Assembly (NCBI GenBank): GCA_027483285.1
Contig: JAIXUZ010000331.1
Span: 1 to 13,779, forward strand
DNA from: Bacteroidota bacterium
Lineage (GTDB): Bacteria; Bacteroidota; Bacteroidia; CAMBQF01
Length of the DNA stretch: 13,779 nt
Reading direction: 5' to 3'
Shown here: positions 6,640 to 13,075 of the stretch, in pieces
How the letters are laid out: each line of letters begins with the position of its first letter
How positions within the stretch are numbered: the first letter of the stretch is position 1
Translations under genes and position numbers: made by a program
The notes under the pieces: generated by a model
Database searches by the model: none
What the model saw: the letters and a program-made list of their open reading frames with translations, nothing else
Told to the model about the DNA's origin: nothing

Positions 6640-7020
6640 TTATTTCTCTACCACAATTTTATAAGTATAAACCCGCTTGCCATCAGCCTGAATAGTAACC
6701 ATATACAAACCATTAGCTATATTATCCAGTTGAATGTTTTGTACACCAGCAACTACTGTTTGGCTGTAAACCAATTGTCCCTGCGTATTCATAATATGAA
6801 GGGTTGATTTGTTGTATGCAGCCGGAATATCTATGGTAATATAACTTTTAGCAGGGTTTGGGTATAGGCTTATTTCTTGCGATTGATTTTCAACAACAGA
6901 TGTTAAATTGCATGGTGCCGGGAAATTGCCAAAAACATTGGTTTGGGGTAAATCAACCACACTATGATTTTGTATAGGTCCGCCACACAAAGCATTTTTT
7001 ACCGCGGAAGGTGTTAGAGC
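6640..7020 (-). pseudogene. Truncated remnant of a type IX-secreted protein (sorting domain only)
   Basis: The reading frame is open from after a TGA (7021-7023) to TAA 6640-6642. It has no ATG or signal peptide; the only candidate start in frame is a TTG at 6990. The C-terminal 80 residues are a typical type A type IX secretion sorting domain: ISLYPNPAKSYITIDIP, LHIMNTQGQLVYSQTV, LDNIANGLYMVTIQADGKRV and terminal KIVVEK. Such a domain directs a protein already exported by Sec across the outer membrane; alone and without a signal peptide it cannot be exported. About 35 residues precede it (containing CGGPIQNHSVVDLPQTNVFG), presumably the end of the lost main domain. The 5' break coincides with a GC-rich hairpin repeat at 7001-7036, so I read this as the surviving 3' end of a disrupted gene. 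Confidence 0.7.
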
Positions 7021-7036
7021 TCAGCGTCTCCAGCCA
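7001..7036 (+). repeat. REP-like hairpin repeat, copy 1 (degenerate)
   Basis: This stretch is visibly more GC-rich than its surroundings. It contains TTAGAGCTCAGCGT at 7014-7027, flanked by GGAAGGTG on the left and CTCCAGCCAC on the right, able to form only an imperfect stem. The central 14 nt match 12 of 14 bases of the loop of a better-formed hairpin on the opposite strand at 8329-8368, so both appear to be members of one repeat family. It sits where the reading frame of the truncated type IX protein ends. Confidence 0.45.
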
Positions 7037-7150
7037 CTAAAATTAAAGTATACTAAATAGGATGATCGGGATTGGACATATTATTAAGTTTAACAAAAAG
7101 AAAATGGAATCAAACACAAATAGTTACAAGAAACGAGGACCTAAATCAAG

Positions 7151-7158
7151 TATCTTTG
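7151..7158 (+). promoter_or_regulatory. -7 promoter element, TATCTTTG
   Basis: TATCTTTG matches TAnnTTTG and ends 6 nt before ATG 7165, so the transcript would be nearly leaderless. A matching TTG at the usual -33 distance is not clear. Its position favours the start at 7165 over the upstream in-frame ATG at 7072. Confidence 0.4.
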
Positions 7159-7164
7159 TTTAAT

Positions 7165-7416
7165 ATGATTAATGTGTTAAACAAAATATTGTTACTTTTT
7201 TTATTTGCCTTCGCAACTACTATTGTAGGGTGCAATCAAACAACTGAGAACAGCAAAGCAAAGGAGCCTGTATATGTAAAGCCCTCTGTAGATAAAAATG
7301 GAAAATACCGCAAGGGGCATGTACGCATGCCGGTTAGCACCAAAAAGGATGCATTTAAAAGCAGGGCTCGTTCAAAATACTATTATCATACCCGGGGCAA
7401 ATACCGAAAAAAGTAA
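7165..7416 (+). CDS. Small basic lipoprotein, 83 aa
   Basis: I choose ATG 7165 because the product then begins with a lipoprotein signal, MINVLNKILLLFLFAFATTI then VGC with lipidated Cys23, and because a TATCTTTG promoter element lies just upstream. An upstream ATG at 7072 would add 31 polar residues before the signal and is unlikely. The mature chain of about 60 residues is strongly basic: VDKNGKYRKGHVRMPV and a terminal YYYHTRGKYRKK. Small Bacteroidota lipoproteins with YxRxGxYVxGHxR- and HTRGKYR-type ends are common; no function is established. It lies alone between two hairpin repeats, next to two broken genes. Confidence 0.72.
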   Translation: MINVLNKILLLFLFAFATTIVGCNQTTENSKAKEPVYVKPSVDKNGKYRKGHVRMPVSTKKDAFKSRARSKYYYHTRGKYRKK

Positions 7417-7555
7417 GCTTAATTGCCTAATTAAGGGCTTGTTTACTTCACATTTCTCTATTTACAATCTTTGTTGGTTTAAGAAATCGACTTTCAATTA
7501 ACGCGACAAAATCCATTCTTCTGATTAAGCACCCTTAGTTTGATTATAAATTCTA

Positions 7556-8301
7556 CTATAAACTATTTTTAAGCATCTTTATAAATTCGCCGGTGACCCT
7601 CTTTATTTCCCCATATCTTTCCGACTTTTCGTTAGTCGGCTCTTTTAAGTAAAGCGCTCTGTTTATTTCAAGCATAATTGTTTGAACATTTTTGTTTTTT
7701 TGATAATGTTCTAAAGGCACTAAGGATCCCTTGTATGGCCAATCAATTCCTAATGAATAGCCTGCGTTTTCAAAGAATGAAACAGATAAGTCAACCAGTT
7801 CATTGGGCGTATGATAAGAATCTGTTCCAATATTAAAATCTGGGCGTGTAGGATTTTTATCAAGGTCTCTTTTTAAAGGAATACTTGGGTATGAATGGCA
7901 ATCAATAATTAATGCCTTTCCAAAGATATCTAATTGATTATTTACTGCTTTGCTTAACTTGTTGTGATGCTTCCAATAATACTCTTCTAAAACCTTTTCT
8001 TTTAGTTCTGGTGTAACTATTCTTATTGTTTCGCCATCATCATTTTTTTCGTACAAACACCCATTCCATATTGTGCCATTATTTCTTGTGAATCGTCAGT
8101 AAATCTTTCGGAGTCACAAAATATTCTAGAGAAATCAGCCTTTATCATTTCATCATCATTAGAATAAAAAAGGTCGTCAGTATACCAATCTGTTAATTTC
8201 AATACTTCTTTCTCTAGAGATGCTAAATCAACAACGTAGCCTTCTTTAAGTGGCATTTTCGTTGATGAATGAGGGATATGTAGAATTATTTTATTTTTCA
8301 A
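7556..8301 (-). pseudogene. N-formylglutamate amidohydrolase-like gene with one frameshift
   Basis: Two overlapping minus-strand frames together make about 248 residues of the N-formylglutamate amidohydrolase (FGase/HutG-like) family, metal-dependent hydrolases releasing formate from N-formyl-glutamate or related amides. The first frame (8301-8023) has IILHIPHSST with His8 and His11, DWYTDDLF and DFSRIFCDSERF, breaking just after YGMGV. The second (from 8056 to the stop at 7556) resumes at YEKNDDGETIRI and has LIIDCHSYPSIP, RPDFNIGTDSYHTP and MLEINRALYL, all family landmarks. One missing base, either in the A7 run (8043-8049 on plus) or the adjacent T3 run (8055-8057), explains the break. The start is a TTG at 8301; no in-frame ATG precedes it before a stop, another sign of decay. 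If the frameshift is an assembly error the enzyme would be full length. It has no histidine-utilisation neighbours. Confidence 0.8.
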
Positions 8302-8328
8302 GATTTCAAGATTTTAATAGAGTTTTGT

Positions 8329-8368
8329 GCCGTGGCAGGTAACGCTACGCTCTAATACCTGCAACGGC
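8329..8368 (-). repeat. REP-like hairpin repeat, copy 2
   Basis: Two 13-nt arms, GCCGTGGCAGGTA (8329-8341) and TACCTGCAACGGC (8356-8368), pair at 12 of 13 positions around a 14-nt loop. On the minus strand the loop reads TTAGAGCGTAGCGT, matching 12 of 14 bases of the centre of copy 1 at 7014-7027, which lies in the opposite orientation. There is no T tract, so this is not an obvious terminator. A palindrome with a conserved loop and varying stem recalls REP elements mobilised by REP-associated tyrosine transposases, but no such transposase is in the window. Confidence 0.6.
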
Positions 8369-8508
8369 GGCAATATCAATAAAATAAGGCTAAATAAGAA
8401 AATAAATGTGGACTTCACAGACAAAATCTCGAACCAGTTACTAAAGGACATTGAAGTACTATCAGAATTAAAACGATACATTTCACTGCATTAGTATGAT
8501 TAGAATTT

Positions 8509-8955
8509 TTATTTGTTATCATTTTTAATAGCAAGACCAATTTTTGCTTTATAATTCTCCTGTATCATTTTAATAAAAGTGTTTTTATCACTTTTCATGA
8601 TTGCTATTTCAGGACTATCCCTCATTATTGAATTTAGCTCTCTCACATTCTCATCGCTCCAAATAGACAGTTCAACAATAATAGGAGTTAAAGCCAAGCC
8701 CTTTTCAGTCAATAGGTACAAGTTTGTTTTTTTATTATCAGGAAGCTGCGTTTTAGTTATAATTCCTAATTCTTCAAGGCATTTTAGCTTAGAAGCAAGT
8801 ATATTAGTCGCAATGGCTTCATCACTTTCTGTGAAGTCTTTGAAAGTCTTTTTGTCTTCTATTAGCATTTGCTTAATAATAACCAATATCCATTTATCCC
8901 CTAGAATATCAAGGGCTGATGTGATCGGACATTGGCATCGAAATTTAATATCCAT
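8509..8955 (-). CDS. HxlR-family winged-helix transcriptional regulator
   Basis: The 148-residue protein has the HxlR (DUF24) layout. An N-terminal Cys-Pro (CQCPITSALDILGDKW, residues 7-22) is followed by the winged-helix core: KTFKDFTESDEAIATNILASKL as the recognition region, LEELGIIT, then a wing (DNKKTNLYLLTEKG) and the LTPIIVELSIWS dimerisation helix. Cys9 is at the position of the reactive cysteine in redox- or quinone-sensing members such as YodB; Cys7 and Cys59 are extra. It probably binds the repeated CTTGC(A/G)AA elements at 8974-9045, regulating itself and the divergent DUF1330 gene (inference). A near-consensus minus-strand promoter (TTG 8990-8988, 20-nt spacer, TATTTTAG 8967-8960) lies immediately upstream. 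The AT-rich composition matches the genes to its right rather than ung. Confidence 0.88.
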   Translation of the reverse strand: MDIKFRCQCPITSALDILGDKWILVIIKQMLIEDKKTFKDFTESDEAIATNILASKLKCLEELGIITKTQLPDNKKTNLYLLTEKGLALTPIIVELSIWSDENVRELNSIMRDSPEIAIMKSDKNTFIKMIQENYKAKIGLAIKNDNK

Positions 8956-8973
8956 GTTACTAAAATAATATTT

Positions 8974-9054
8974 TTACTTGCAAAATGCAATTTATTTTAA
9001 ATATTACTTGCAAATTGAAAGTTATTTTATACTTTTGCTTGCGAAACAAAAGTA
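8974..9054. promoter_or_regulatory. Operator-like repeats in the HxlR/DUF1330 divergent region
   Basis: Two 26-nt direct repeats (8974-8999 and 9004-9029), beginning TTACTTGCAAA and ending TTATTTTA, match at 23 of 26 positions with a 30-bp period. A third, diverged element CTTGCGAA (9038-9045) continues the spacing (CTTGC at 8977, 9007 and 9038) and lies between the arms TACTTTTG (9030-9037) and CAAAAGTA (9047-9054), a perfect 8-bp inverted repeat. Sites about three helical turns apart lie on one face of the DNA, as expected for cooperative binding. They overlap both predicted promoters. Confidence 0.65.
9008..9037 (+). promoter_or_regulatory. Promoter of the DUF1330 gene
   Basis: TTG (9008-9010), a 19-nt spacer and TACTTTTG (9030-9037) match the Bacteroidota promoter consensus. 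The predicted mRNA start is about 9043, giving a leader of about 30 nt to ATG 9075. The second operator repeat lies between -33 and -7, and the third element just downstream of -7, suited to repression by the HxlR protein. Confidence 0.6.
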
Positions 9055-9074
9055 ATAATTAAAATTTAAAAAAG

Positions 9075-9416
9075 ATGGAAAATCAAGAAAAAAGCACTGA
9101 AGGTGCAAATGCAACAAAGCCAGCGTACATTATGGTGCAAATGAAAGTTGAAAGCCTTGACGAACTAATGCAACGTTATGCACAATTTGCAATTCCTATT
9201 TTGCAAAAACATGGTGGACAAATGATTGCTGGTACTCCTGCTCCAAACGTAAAGGAAGGAGATTGGAATGGAAATTGGGCTGCCGTGCTTCAATTCCCAA
9301 GCATGGAAGCAGCTGAAGGTTGGTACAACTCAGAAGAGTATAAACCGTACAAAAACCTTCGCATTAATGAACTGCAATCTGAGGCAGGTAGAGTAGTAAT
9401 TATACCAGGAATGTAA
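9075..9416 (+). CDS. DUF1330-family protein
   Basis: The 113-residue protein is a single ABM-like (dimeric alpha/beta barrel) DUF1330 domain. YIMVQMKVESLDELMQRYAQ is the first strand and helix; IPILQKHGGQMIAGTP, NWAAVLQFPSMEAAEGWYNS and EEYKPYKNLRINE follow the family pattern closely. An N-terminal polar extension of about 16 residues precedes the domain. Members are small cytoplasmic proteins without an agreed function; some relatives in the fold are monooxygenases or stress proteins. No signal peptide is seen. It is divergent from the HxlR gene, driven by the promoter at 9008-9037, and followed by a 14-bp hairpin before the epimerase gene. Confidence 0.85.
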   Translation: MENQEKSTEGANATKPAYIMVQMKVESLDELMQRYAQFAIPILQKHGGQMIAGTPAPNVKEGDWNGNWAAVLQFPSMEAAEGWYNSEEYKPYKNLRINELQSEAGRVVIIPGM

Positions 9417-9434
9417 TTTGTTGTTTTCACTATT

Positions 9435-9471
9435 ATAAACCAAACTTAGTCAATTTATAAGTTTGGTTTAT
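9435..9471 (+). terminator. Hairpin terminator or attenuator between DUF1330 and epimerase genes
   Basis: A perfect 14-bp stem (9435-9448 with 9458-9471, arms ATAAACCAAACTTA and its complement) has a 9-nt loop. The following bases are TATTC, so the T tract is weak. It likely ends or attenuates the DUF1330 transcript. The right arm also contains TAAGTTTG, a match to the -7 consensus, but no TTG lies at a suitable -33 distance. Confidence 0.55.
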
Positions 9472-9499
9472 TATTCAAAAATTTAATCTCACGTAAAAT

Positions 9500-10522
9500 A
9501 TGAAAAAAGTATTAGTAACAGGAATATCAGGATTTGTAGGACAGCATTGTGCTGCCGAATTATTAAAAAAAGGCTATGCCGTAAGAGGTTCTGTAAGGAG
9601 TTTATCTAGAACAGATGAAGTTGTAAATGGTATAAAAAAAGAAATTGACCCAAATGGTAATTTAGATTTTTGCGAACTTGACCTGATGGAAGACGCAGGT
9701 TGGGACAAAGCAATGGAAGGATGTGATTATGTATTACACATTGCCTCACCTTTTGTTGTGAAAGTCCCAAAAGACGAAAATGAATTAATCAAGCCGGCGG
9801 TTGATGGTACGTTAAGAGCATTAAAAGCTGCAAAAAAAGCAGGAATTAAAAGAGTTGTGCTTACCTCTTCTACAGTAGCTATGCAGGGTGGGAAACACGG
9901 TATTGTAAAAATAAATCAAGATAGTTGGACTGATGTTAATGAGAAAACAGTAACCGCTTACTTCAAAAGTAAAACGCTAGCGGAAAAAAGCGCTTGGGAG
10001 TTTATAAAAAATCAAACTGGTGATACAAAATTAGAATTAGTGGTTGTAAATCCAGGACCTATTTATGGACCAACCCTTACAGGTAATTTAGCAACTGAAG
10101 CAATGGATTTTTTCAAAAAATTAATTACGGGAAAAGTACCTATGTTGCCTCGAGCTTATTCAGTAATGTCGGATGTGAGAGATGTAGCGACTATTCATGT
10201 TGCAGCATTAGAAAATGAAAAAGCTAACGGCAAGCGATTCATTGTTACAACAGTGAAGGCTCATGCAATTCAAGAAATTGCACAAATTTTAAAAGCTAAT
10301 GGATACGATAAAGTTAGCACCAAATTGGCACCAACTTTTTTATTAAAATTTATGGCAAAATTTAATGATGAAGCTAAAGGTATGTTGCCTTTTATCGGAA
10401 ACACTATAGAAGCAGATATTAGTGATACAATGCGCACATTTAATTGGAAACCAATGTCCTTTGAAAAAACTGTTCTTGATGCTGCTAAGTCTGTGAAAGC
10501 AGTTCTTAACGGCAACGCATAG
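9500..10522 (+). CDS. NAD-dependent epimerase / dihydroflavonol-reductase-like SDR
   Basis: The 340-residue protein is an extended short-chain dehydrogenase. The nucleotide-binding loop VTGISGFVGQH carries G8, G11 and G14. CELDL (58-62) contains the adenine-ring Asp61. VLTSSTVAM (120-128) holds the catalytic Ser, and YFKSK gives Tyr154 and Lys158. VNPGPIYGP (183-191) is the PG motif typical of the extended class, and VRDVATIHVAAL (226-237) matches the RDVA motif of dihydroflavonol-4-reductase-like members. Cytoplasmic NAD(P)H-dependent reduction of an aldehyde, ketone or sugar-derived substrate is likely; the substrate is unknown. It is 83 nt downstream of the DUF1330 gene, with a 14-bp hairpin between, so partial co-expression is possible. 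The AT-rich codon use matches its two left neighbours, suggesting they travelled together. Confidence 0.9.
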   Translation: MKKVLVTGISGFVGQHCAAELLKKGYAVRGSVRSLSRTDEVVNGIKKEIDPNGNLDFCELDLMEDAGWDKAMEGCDYVLHIASPFVVKVPKDENELIKPAVDGTLRALKAAKKAGIKRVVLTSSTVAMQGGKHGIVKINQDSWTDVNEKTVTAYFKSKTLAEKSAWEFIKNQTGDTKLELVVVNPGPIYGPTLTGNLATEAMDFFKKLITGKVPMLPRAYSVMSDVRDVATIHVAALENEKANGKRFIVTTVKAHAIQEIAQILKANGYDKVSTKLAPTFLLKFMAKFNDEAKGMLPFIGNTIEADISDTMRTFNWKPMSFEKTVLDAAKSVKAVLNGNA

Positions 10523-10655
10523 ATTTTTAAATTCAGATTTAATTCTGTTAAATCCTTTTTAGAAATAATATTTTATGTAGTAATTGAAAATCTAGGCAAT
10601 AGCTTGAAAAAAACAACTTCTTAGACATCGAGGTTCGACTTTCCTATAGAGATAA

Positions 10656-10690
10656 AACACAAAACCCTTGACTAGCAAGGGTTTTGTGTT
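10656..10690 (-). terminator. Rho-independent terminator of ssrA
   Basis: A perfect 15-bp inverted repeat (10656-10670 and 10676-10690, AACACAAAACCCTTG and its complement) with a 5-nt loop begins 3 nt after the 3' end of the tmRNA on the minus strand. The minus-strand sequence after it begins TTATC, extending the terminal T run of the stem. Confidence 0.9.
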
Positions 10691-10693
10691 AAG

Positions 10694-11061
10694 TGGAGCC
10701 GGAGGGATTCGAACCCTCGTCCAAACAAGAAATTACTGTGCTTTCTACGCGCTTATCATCTTGTTAATTGTCGGGTATGTGCAGGTCAAGTTGCCCACCA
10801 ACACAAACCGTATCTGCTAATACGTCAACAAGCCCGCAGCTTGCCTGTTAACGACCGGGCATTTGATGATGCCGTTACTCCTACCGCAGCCCGGCCGAGC
10901 TGCAGGAAACGACAATGACTATGCTAATCTGAGATTAGGCAGCCATGGCGTAGTTATTCTCGCCAGTTATTTGTTTTGCTAAGTTGATTTTTACGGGGTA
11001 AACCTGCAACCCCCGGCGTGCTTACACAACAAGTGCATGCTGTCAAAACCATGTCGGCCCC
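10694..11061 (-). ncRNA. ssrA: tmRNA (transfer-messenger RNA)
   Basis: tmRNA frees stalled ribosomes with SmpB, tagging the incomplete peptide for proteolysis. The 5' end GGGGCCG (11061-11055) pairs with CGGCTCC near the 3' end, including one G-U, to make the alanine-tRNA-like acceptor stem; GGTTCGAATCC forms the T arm. The discriminator A is at 10694, followed by CTT, so the CCA end is not encoded. The tag frame reads GGC GAG AAT AAC TAC GCC ATG GCT GCC TAA from 10964 to 10935, that is GENNYAMAA, close to the Bacteroidota tags of GENNYALAA type. Length is about 368 nt, normal for a one-piece tmRNA. A terminator follows, and TATATTTG (11094-11087) upstream is a good -7 promoter element, implying a leader removed by RNase P. 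Confidence 0.96.
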
Positions 11062-11086
11062 ATAAGTCAAAGAACTAATTATACTG

Positions 11087-11094
11087 CAAATATA
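11087..11094 (-). promoter_or_regulatory. -7 promoter element of ssrA, TATATTTG
   Basis: The minus strand carries TATATTTG 26 nt before the mature 5' end of tmRNA, matching TAnnTTTG exactly. No good TTG at the -33 distance was found. Confidence 0.5.
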
Positions 11095-11155
11095 GCAAAA
11101 AGCGTGCTAAGCGCTAAACATGCCTGTTTGATATACCCCAATACCATCCATTTTG

Positions 11156-11187
11156 TTTGCCCATATCCCTAATAAACCATAGGTTTG
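11156..11187 (+). promoter_or_regulatory. Promoter of the type IX-secreted propeller gene
   Basis: TTTG (11156-11159), a 20-nt spacer and TAGGTTTG (11180-11187) fit the Bacteroidota consensus well. The leader to ATG 11207 would be about 13 nt. A second TTTG at 11152-11155 is an alternative -33. Confidence 0.7.
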
Positions 11188-11206
11188 TAGCACACAACTG
11201 TAAACT

Positions 11207-12769
11207 ATGAGAAAATTATTTACTCTGATTATACTATTTTTTGCCGCAAGCACTTTTGCGCAAACCGCCTATAACAGCCCCGAAAGCATTGAGTTTGATT
11301 ACACCAACAACCGTTGGCTTATTTCTAACCGCGCTGCCGGTACTATACTAGCCCGCAGCAGCGCTACAGGCTTAGTAACATTGTTTACTGCAGCCCCAAC
11401 AGCACCCTACGGAATAGAAATTGTGGGTAACACTGCTTATGTTTGCGATAACCCACGCATTAAGGGATACGACCTTACAACCGGCACAGAGGTATTTAAT
11501 GTTAACATTACAGGTGCTTCATTTCTTAACGGTTTAACGCACGATAATAGTGGCAATTTATATGCTACTGATTTTAGCGCTAAAAAAATATATCGAGTTA
11601 AAATTGCAACCCAAACATTTACAACGCTTGTTACAGGCCTTGCTAAAAGCCCTAACGGTATTGTTTTTGACCAGCCCAACAACCGTTGTGTGTTTGTAAA
11701 CTGGGGTACTAGCGCCCCTATTATGGCGGTTAATTTAGCCGATTCTACTACCTCTACTCTATTGGCAACCTCTCTTAGCAATTGCGATGGAATAACAAGA
11801 GATGCAGCAGGCAATTACTTTGTATCGTCGTGGGGTTTGCAAGGTGTTAGCGAGTTTAACAGCACCTTTACATCGGGCCCAACCACAGTTGTTACAGGTC
11901 TTAGCAACCCGGCCGATATTTTTTACAACACCGTTACCGATACCCTTGGCGTACCCAACGCAGGCAATGGTAACAACACAACGTACCACTATTTAGGCAC
12001 GCCCGATTGTGCGCATAACCCAACCGTTACACCTGACAATTTAATTCTCTGCCCTAATACTACCGATACATTATGGACGCAGCAATACGATAGTTATAAA
12101 TGGTACAAAGACGGCAACCTTATTCCTAATGCAACCAATCAATATTACGTTGTATCTGCCTTTAACGATGGTGGAAGCATGTTTAAAGTAGAAGCCACAT
12201 TAAACAACTGTACTGAAATATCGCCGGAAGTATTGGTTGATGGTTGGGCTTTTTTACCAGTTACTGTTATTACCGAAGGCTTGCAAGACACGCTATGCGC
12301 AGGCGAAGACACCTTGTTTTTAATTATGGGTATGCCTTACGATACCGACATACAATGGACCAAAGGTGGCATTGATTTACCTGGCGAAAATAACGACACA
12401 TTAGTAGTTACAACTTCGGGTGTATACTCAGTATCAGGTGCACCATCTACCTGCCCAGATTATAACCAGAGTTTGGGCTTACAGCTAACTTATACTTTTG
12501 TAAACTGTTCTGTTGGGTTAGACGAAAATATACTATCTAACATCAGTATATATCCTAACCCGGCTACAAATTTTATTACTATCACAAAAGGCGGGCAACA
12601 ATTAACTTACACGCTTAATAATATGCTAGGCCAGGTTTTACGCAGCGGAAATATTACCACTGATAATTACGCGCTTGATATAGCTTCAATGCCAACAGGT
12701 GTGTACGTTTTAAACTTGAAAAACGCTAATGGTTTGCAGGTTTCTAAACGCATTATCAAAGCTGAATAA
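11207..12769 (+). CDS. Type IX-secreted beta-propeller protein with Ig-like and sorting domains
   Basis: The 520-residue protein starts with a Sec signal peptide (MRKLFTLIILFFAASTFAQ). Residues of about 22-262 hold five or so related repeats with the pattern xxGIxxDxxxNxxxVSNxxxxxIxxxx (for example near SPESIEFDYTNNRWLIS, LNGLTHDNSGNLYATDF, PNGIVFDQPNNRCVFVNW and CDGITRDAAGNYFVSSWG), typical of an SMP-30/NHL-like beta-propeller. Residues 268-435 look like two Ig-like modules with paired cysteines (LILCPNTTDTLW, YKWYKDGNLIP; DTLCAGEDTLFLI, IQWTKGG). The C-terminal 75 residues are a type A type IX sorting domain (ISIYPNPATNFITI, NNMLGQVLRSG, MPTGVYVLNLKN, terminal KRIIKAE). The product is therefore expected at the cell surface or released; its ligand is unknown. 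It has its own promoter and terminator, so it is a single-gene unit. Confidence 0.92.
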   Translation: MRKLFTLIILFFAASTFAQTAYNSPESIEFDYTNNRWLISNRAAGTILARSSATGLVTLFTAAPTAPYGIEIVGNTAYVCDNPRIKGYDLTTGTEVFNVNITGASFLNGLTHDNSGNLYATDFSAKKIYRVKIATQTFTTLVTGLAKSPNGIVFDQPNNRCVFVNWGTSAPIMAVNLADSTTSTLLATSLSNCDGITRDAAGNYFVSSWGLQGVSEFNSTFTSGPTTVVTGLSNPADIFYNTVTDTLGVPNAGNGNNTTYHYLGTPDCAHNPTVTPDNLILCPNTTDTLWTQQYDSYKWYKDGNLIPNATNQYYVVSAFNDGGSMFKVEATLNNCTEISPEVLVDGWAFLPVTVITEGLQDTLCAGEDTLFLIMGMPYDTDIQWTKGGIDLPGENNDTLVVTTSGVYSVSGAPSTCPDYNQSLGLQLTYTFVNCSVGLDENILSNISIYPNPATNFITITKGGQQLTYTLNNMLGQVLRSGNITTDNYALDIASMPTGVYVLNLKNANGLQVSKRIIKAE

Positions 12770-12789
12770 AATAACTTTAGTTTATATTG

Positions 12790-12821
12790 AAAAGCCTTTC
12801 CGTCATGGTGGAAGGGCTTTT
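12790..12821. terminator. Strong terminator, shared by convergent genes
   Basis: AAAAGCCTTTCC (12790-12801) pairs with GGAAGGGCTTTT (12810-12821) with one G-U, over an 8-nt loop, and is followed on the plus strand by ATTTTTTAC. It ends the type IX gene 20 nt after its stop. The minus-strand lipoprotein gene stops at 12820-12822, inside the right arm, so the same hairpin can serve it in the other direction. Confidence 0.88.
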
Positions 12822-12996
12822 ATTTTTTACTACCGAGCTTACTAATAATAAAAATAATAATGGCTGCTACAACTACGGCTATTAATAAAACGCCTGTCCA
12901 AACACCTGCTTTAAATATGCCGCCTATTACTTCGCAACCGGGTAATGTAAAAAGTAATACCAATAATATTGCTGAATAAAATGTGCTAAGTTTCAT
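12820..12996 (-). CDS. Small lipoprotein with one membrane helix, 58 aa
   Basis: ATG 12996 opens MKLSTFYSAILLVLLFTLPG followed by Cys21, a lipoprotein signal with lipobox LPGC. After EVIGGIFKAGVWTG comes a long hydrophobic helix (residues 34-52, VLLIAVVVAAIIIFII) and a short basic end, KLGSKK. Such small CEVIGGIFKAG-type proteins recur in Bacteroidota genomes and are usually left as hypothetical. With both a lipid anchor and a helix the mature protein of 38 residues would be embedded in a membrane. The stop lies inside the terminator of the convergent gene. Clear signal and hydrophobic architecture support a real gene despite the small size. Confidence 0.8.
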   Translation of the reverse strand: MKLSTFYSAILLVLLFTLPGCEVIGGIFKAGVWTGVLLIAVVVAAIIIFIISKLGSKK

Positions 12997-13075
12997 AATT
13001 TCAGGCTATGTGTTATCTAGGAAACCACTTGAAATTGATTATTGTTTGCAAGCTTATTTGTATACTGTTGTTGAT

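Noticed and set aside
6983..7056. Plus-strand open frame with HKAFFTAEGVRAQRLQPLKL
   Set aside because: Short, no start codon, and it overlaps the repeat copy; its protein-like look may only reflect the GC-rich repeat.
7418..7435. Terminator after the 83-aa lipoprotein gene
   Set aside because: CTTAATT/AATTAAG is only a 7-bp AT-rich stem without a T tract.
8329..8368. Integron attC site
   Set aside because: The hairpin lacks the RYYYAAC/GTTRRRY core sites and no integrase or cassette array is present.
8408..8494. 28-codon plus-strand frame from GTG (contains ISNQLLKDIEVLSELKRYI)
   Set aside because: No ATG in frame and too short to judge; could be a gene fragment next to the hairpin repeat, but not supportable as a feature.
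10697..10725. A tRNA suggested by the T-arm-like GGATTCGAACCC
   Set aside because: It is the tRNA-like end of the tmRNA; no separate anticodon arm exists.
11437..11814. 125-codon antisense frame in the propeller gene
   Set aside because: Shadow of a protein with signal peptide, repeats and sorting domain.
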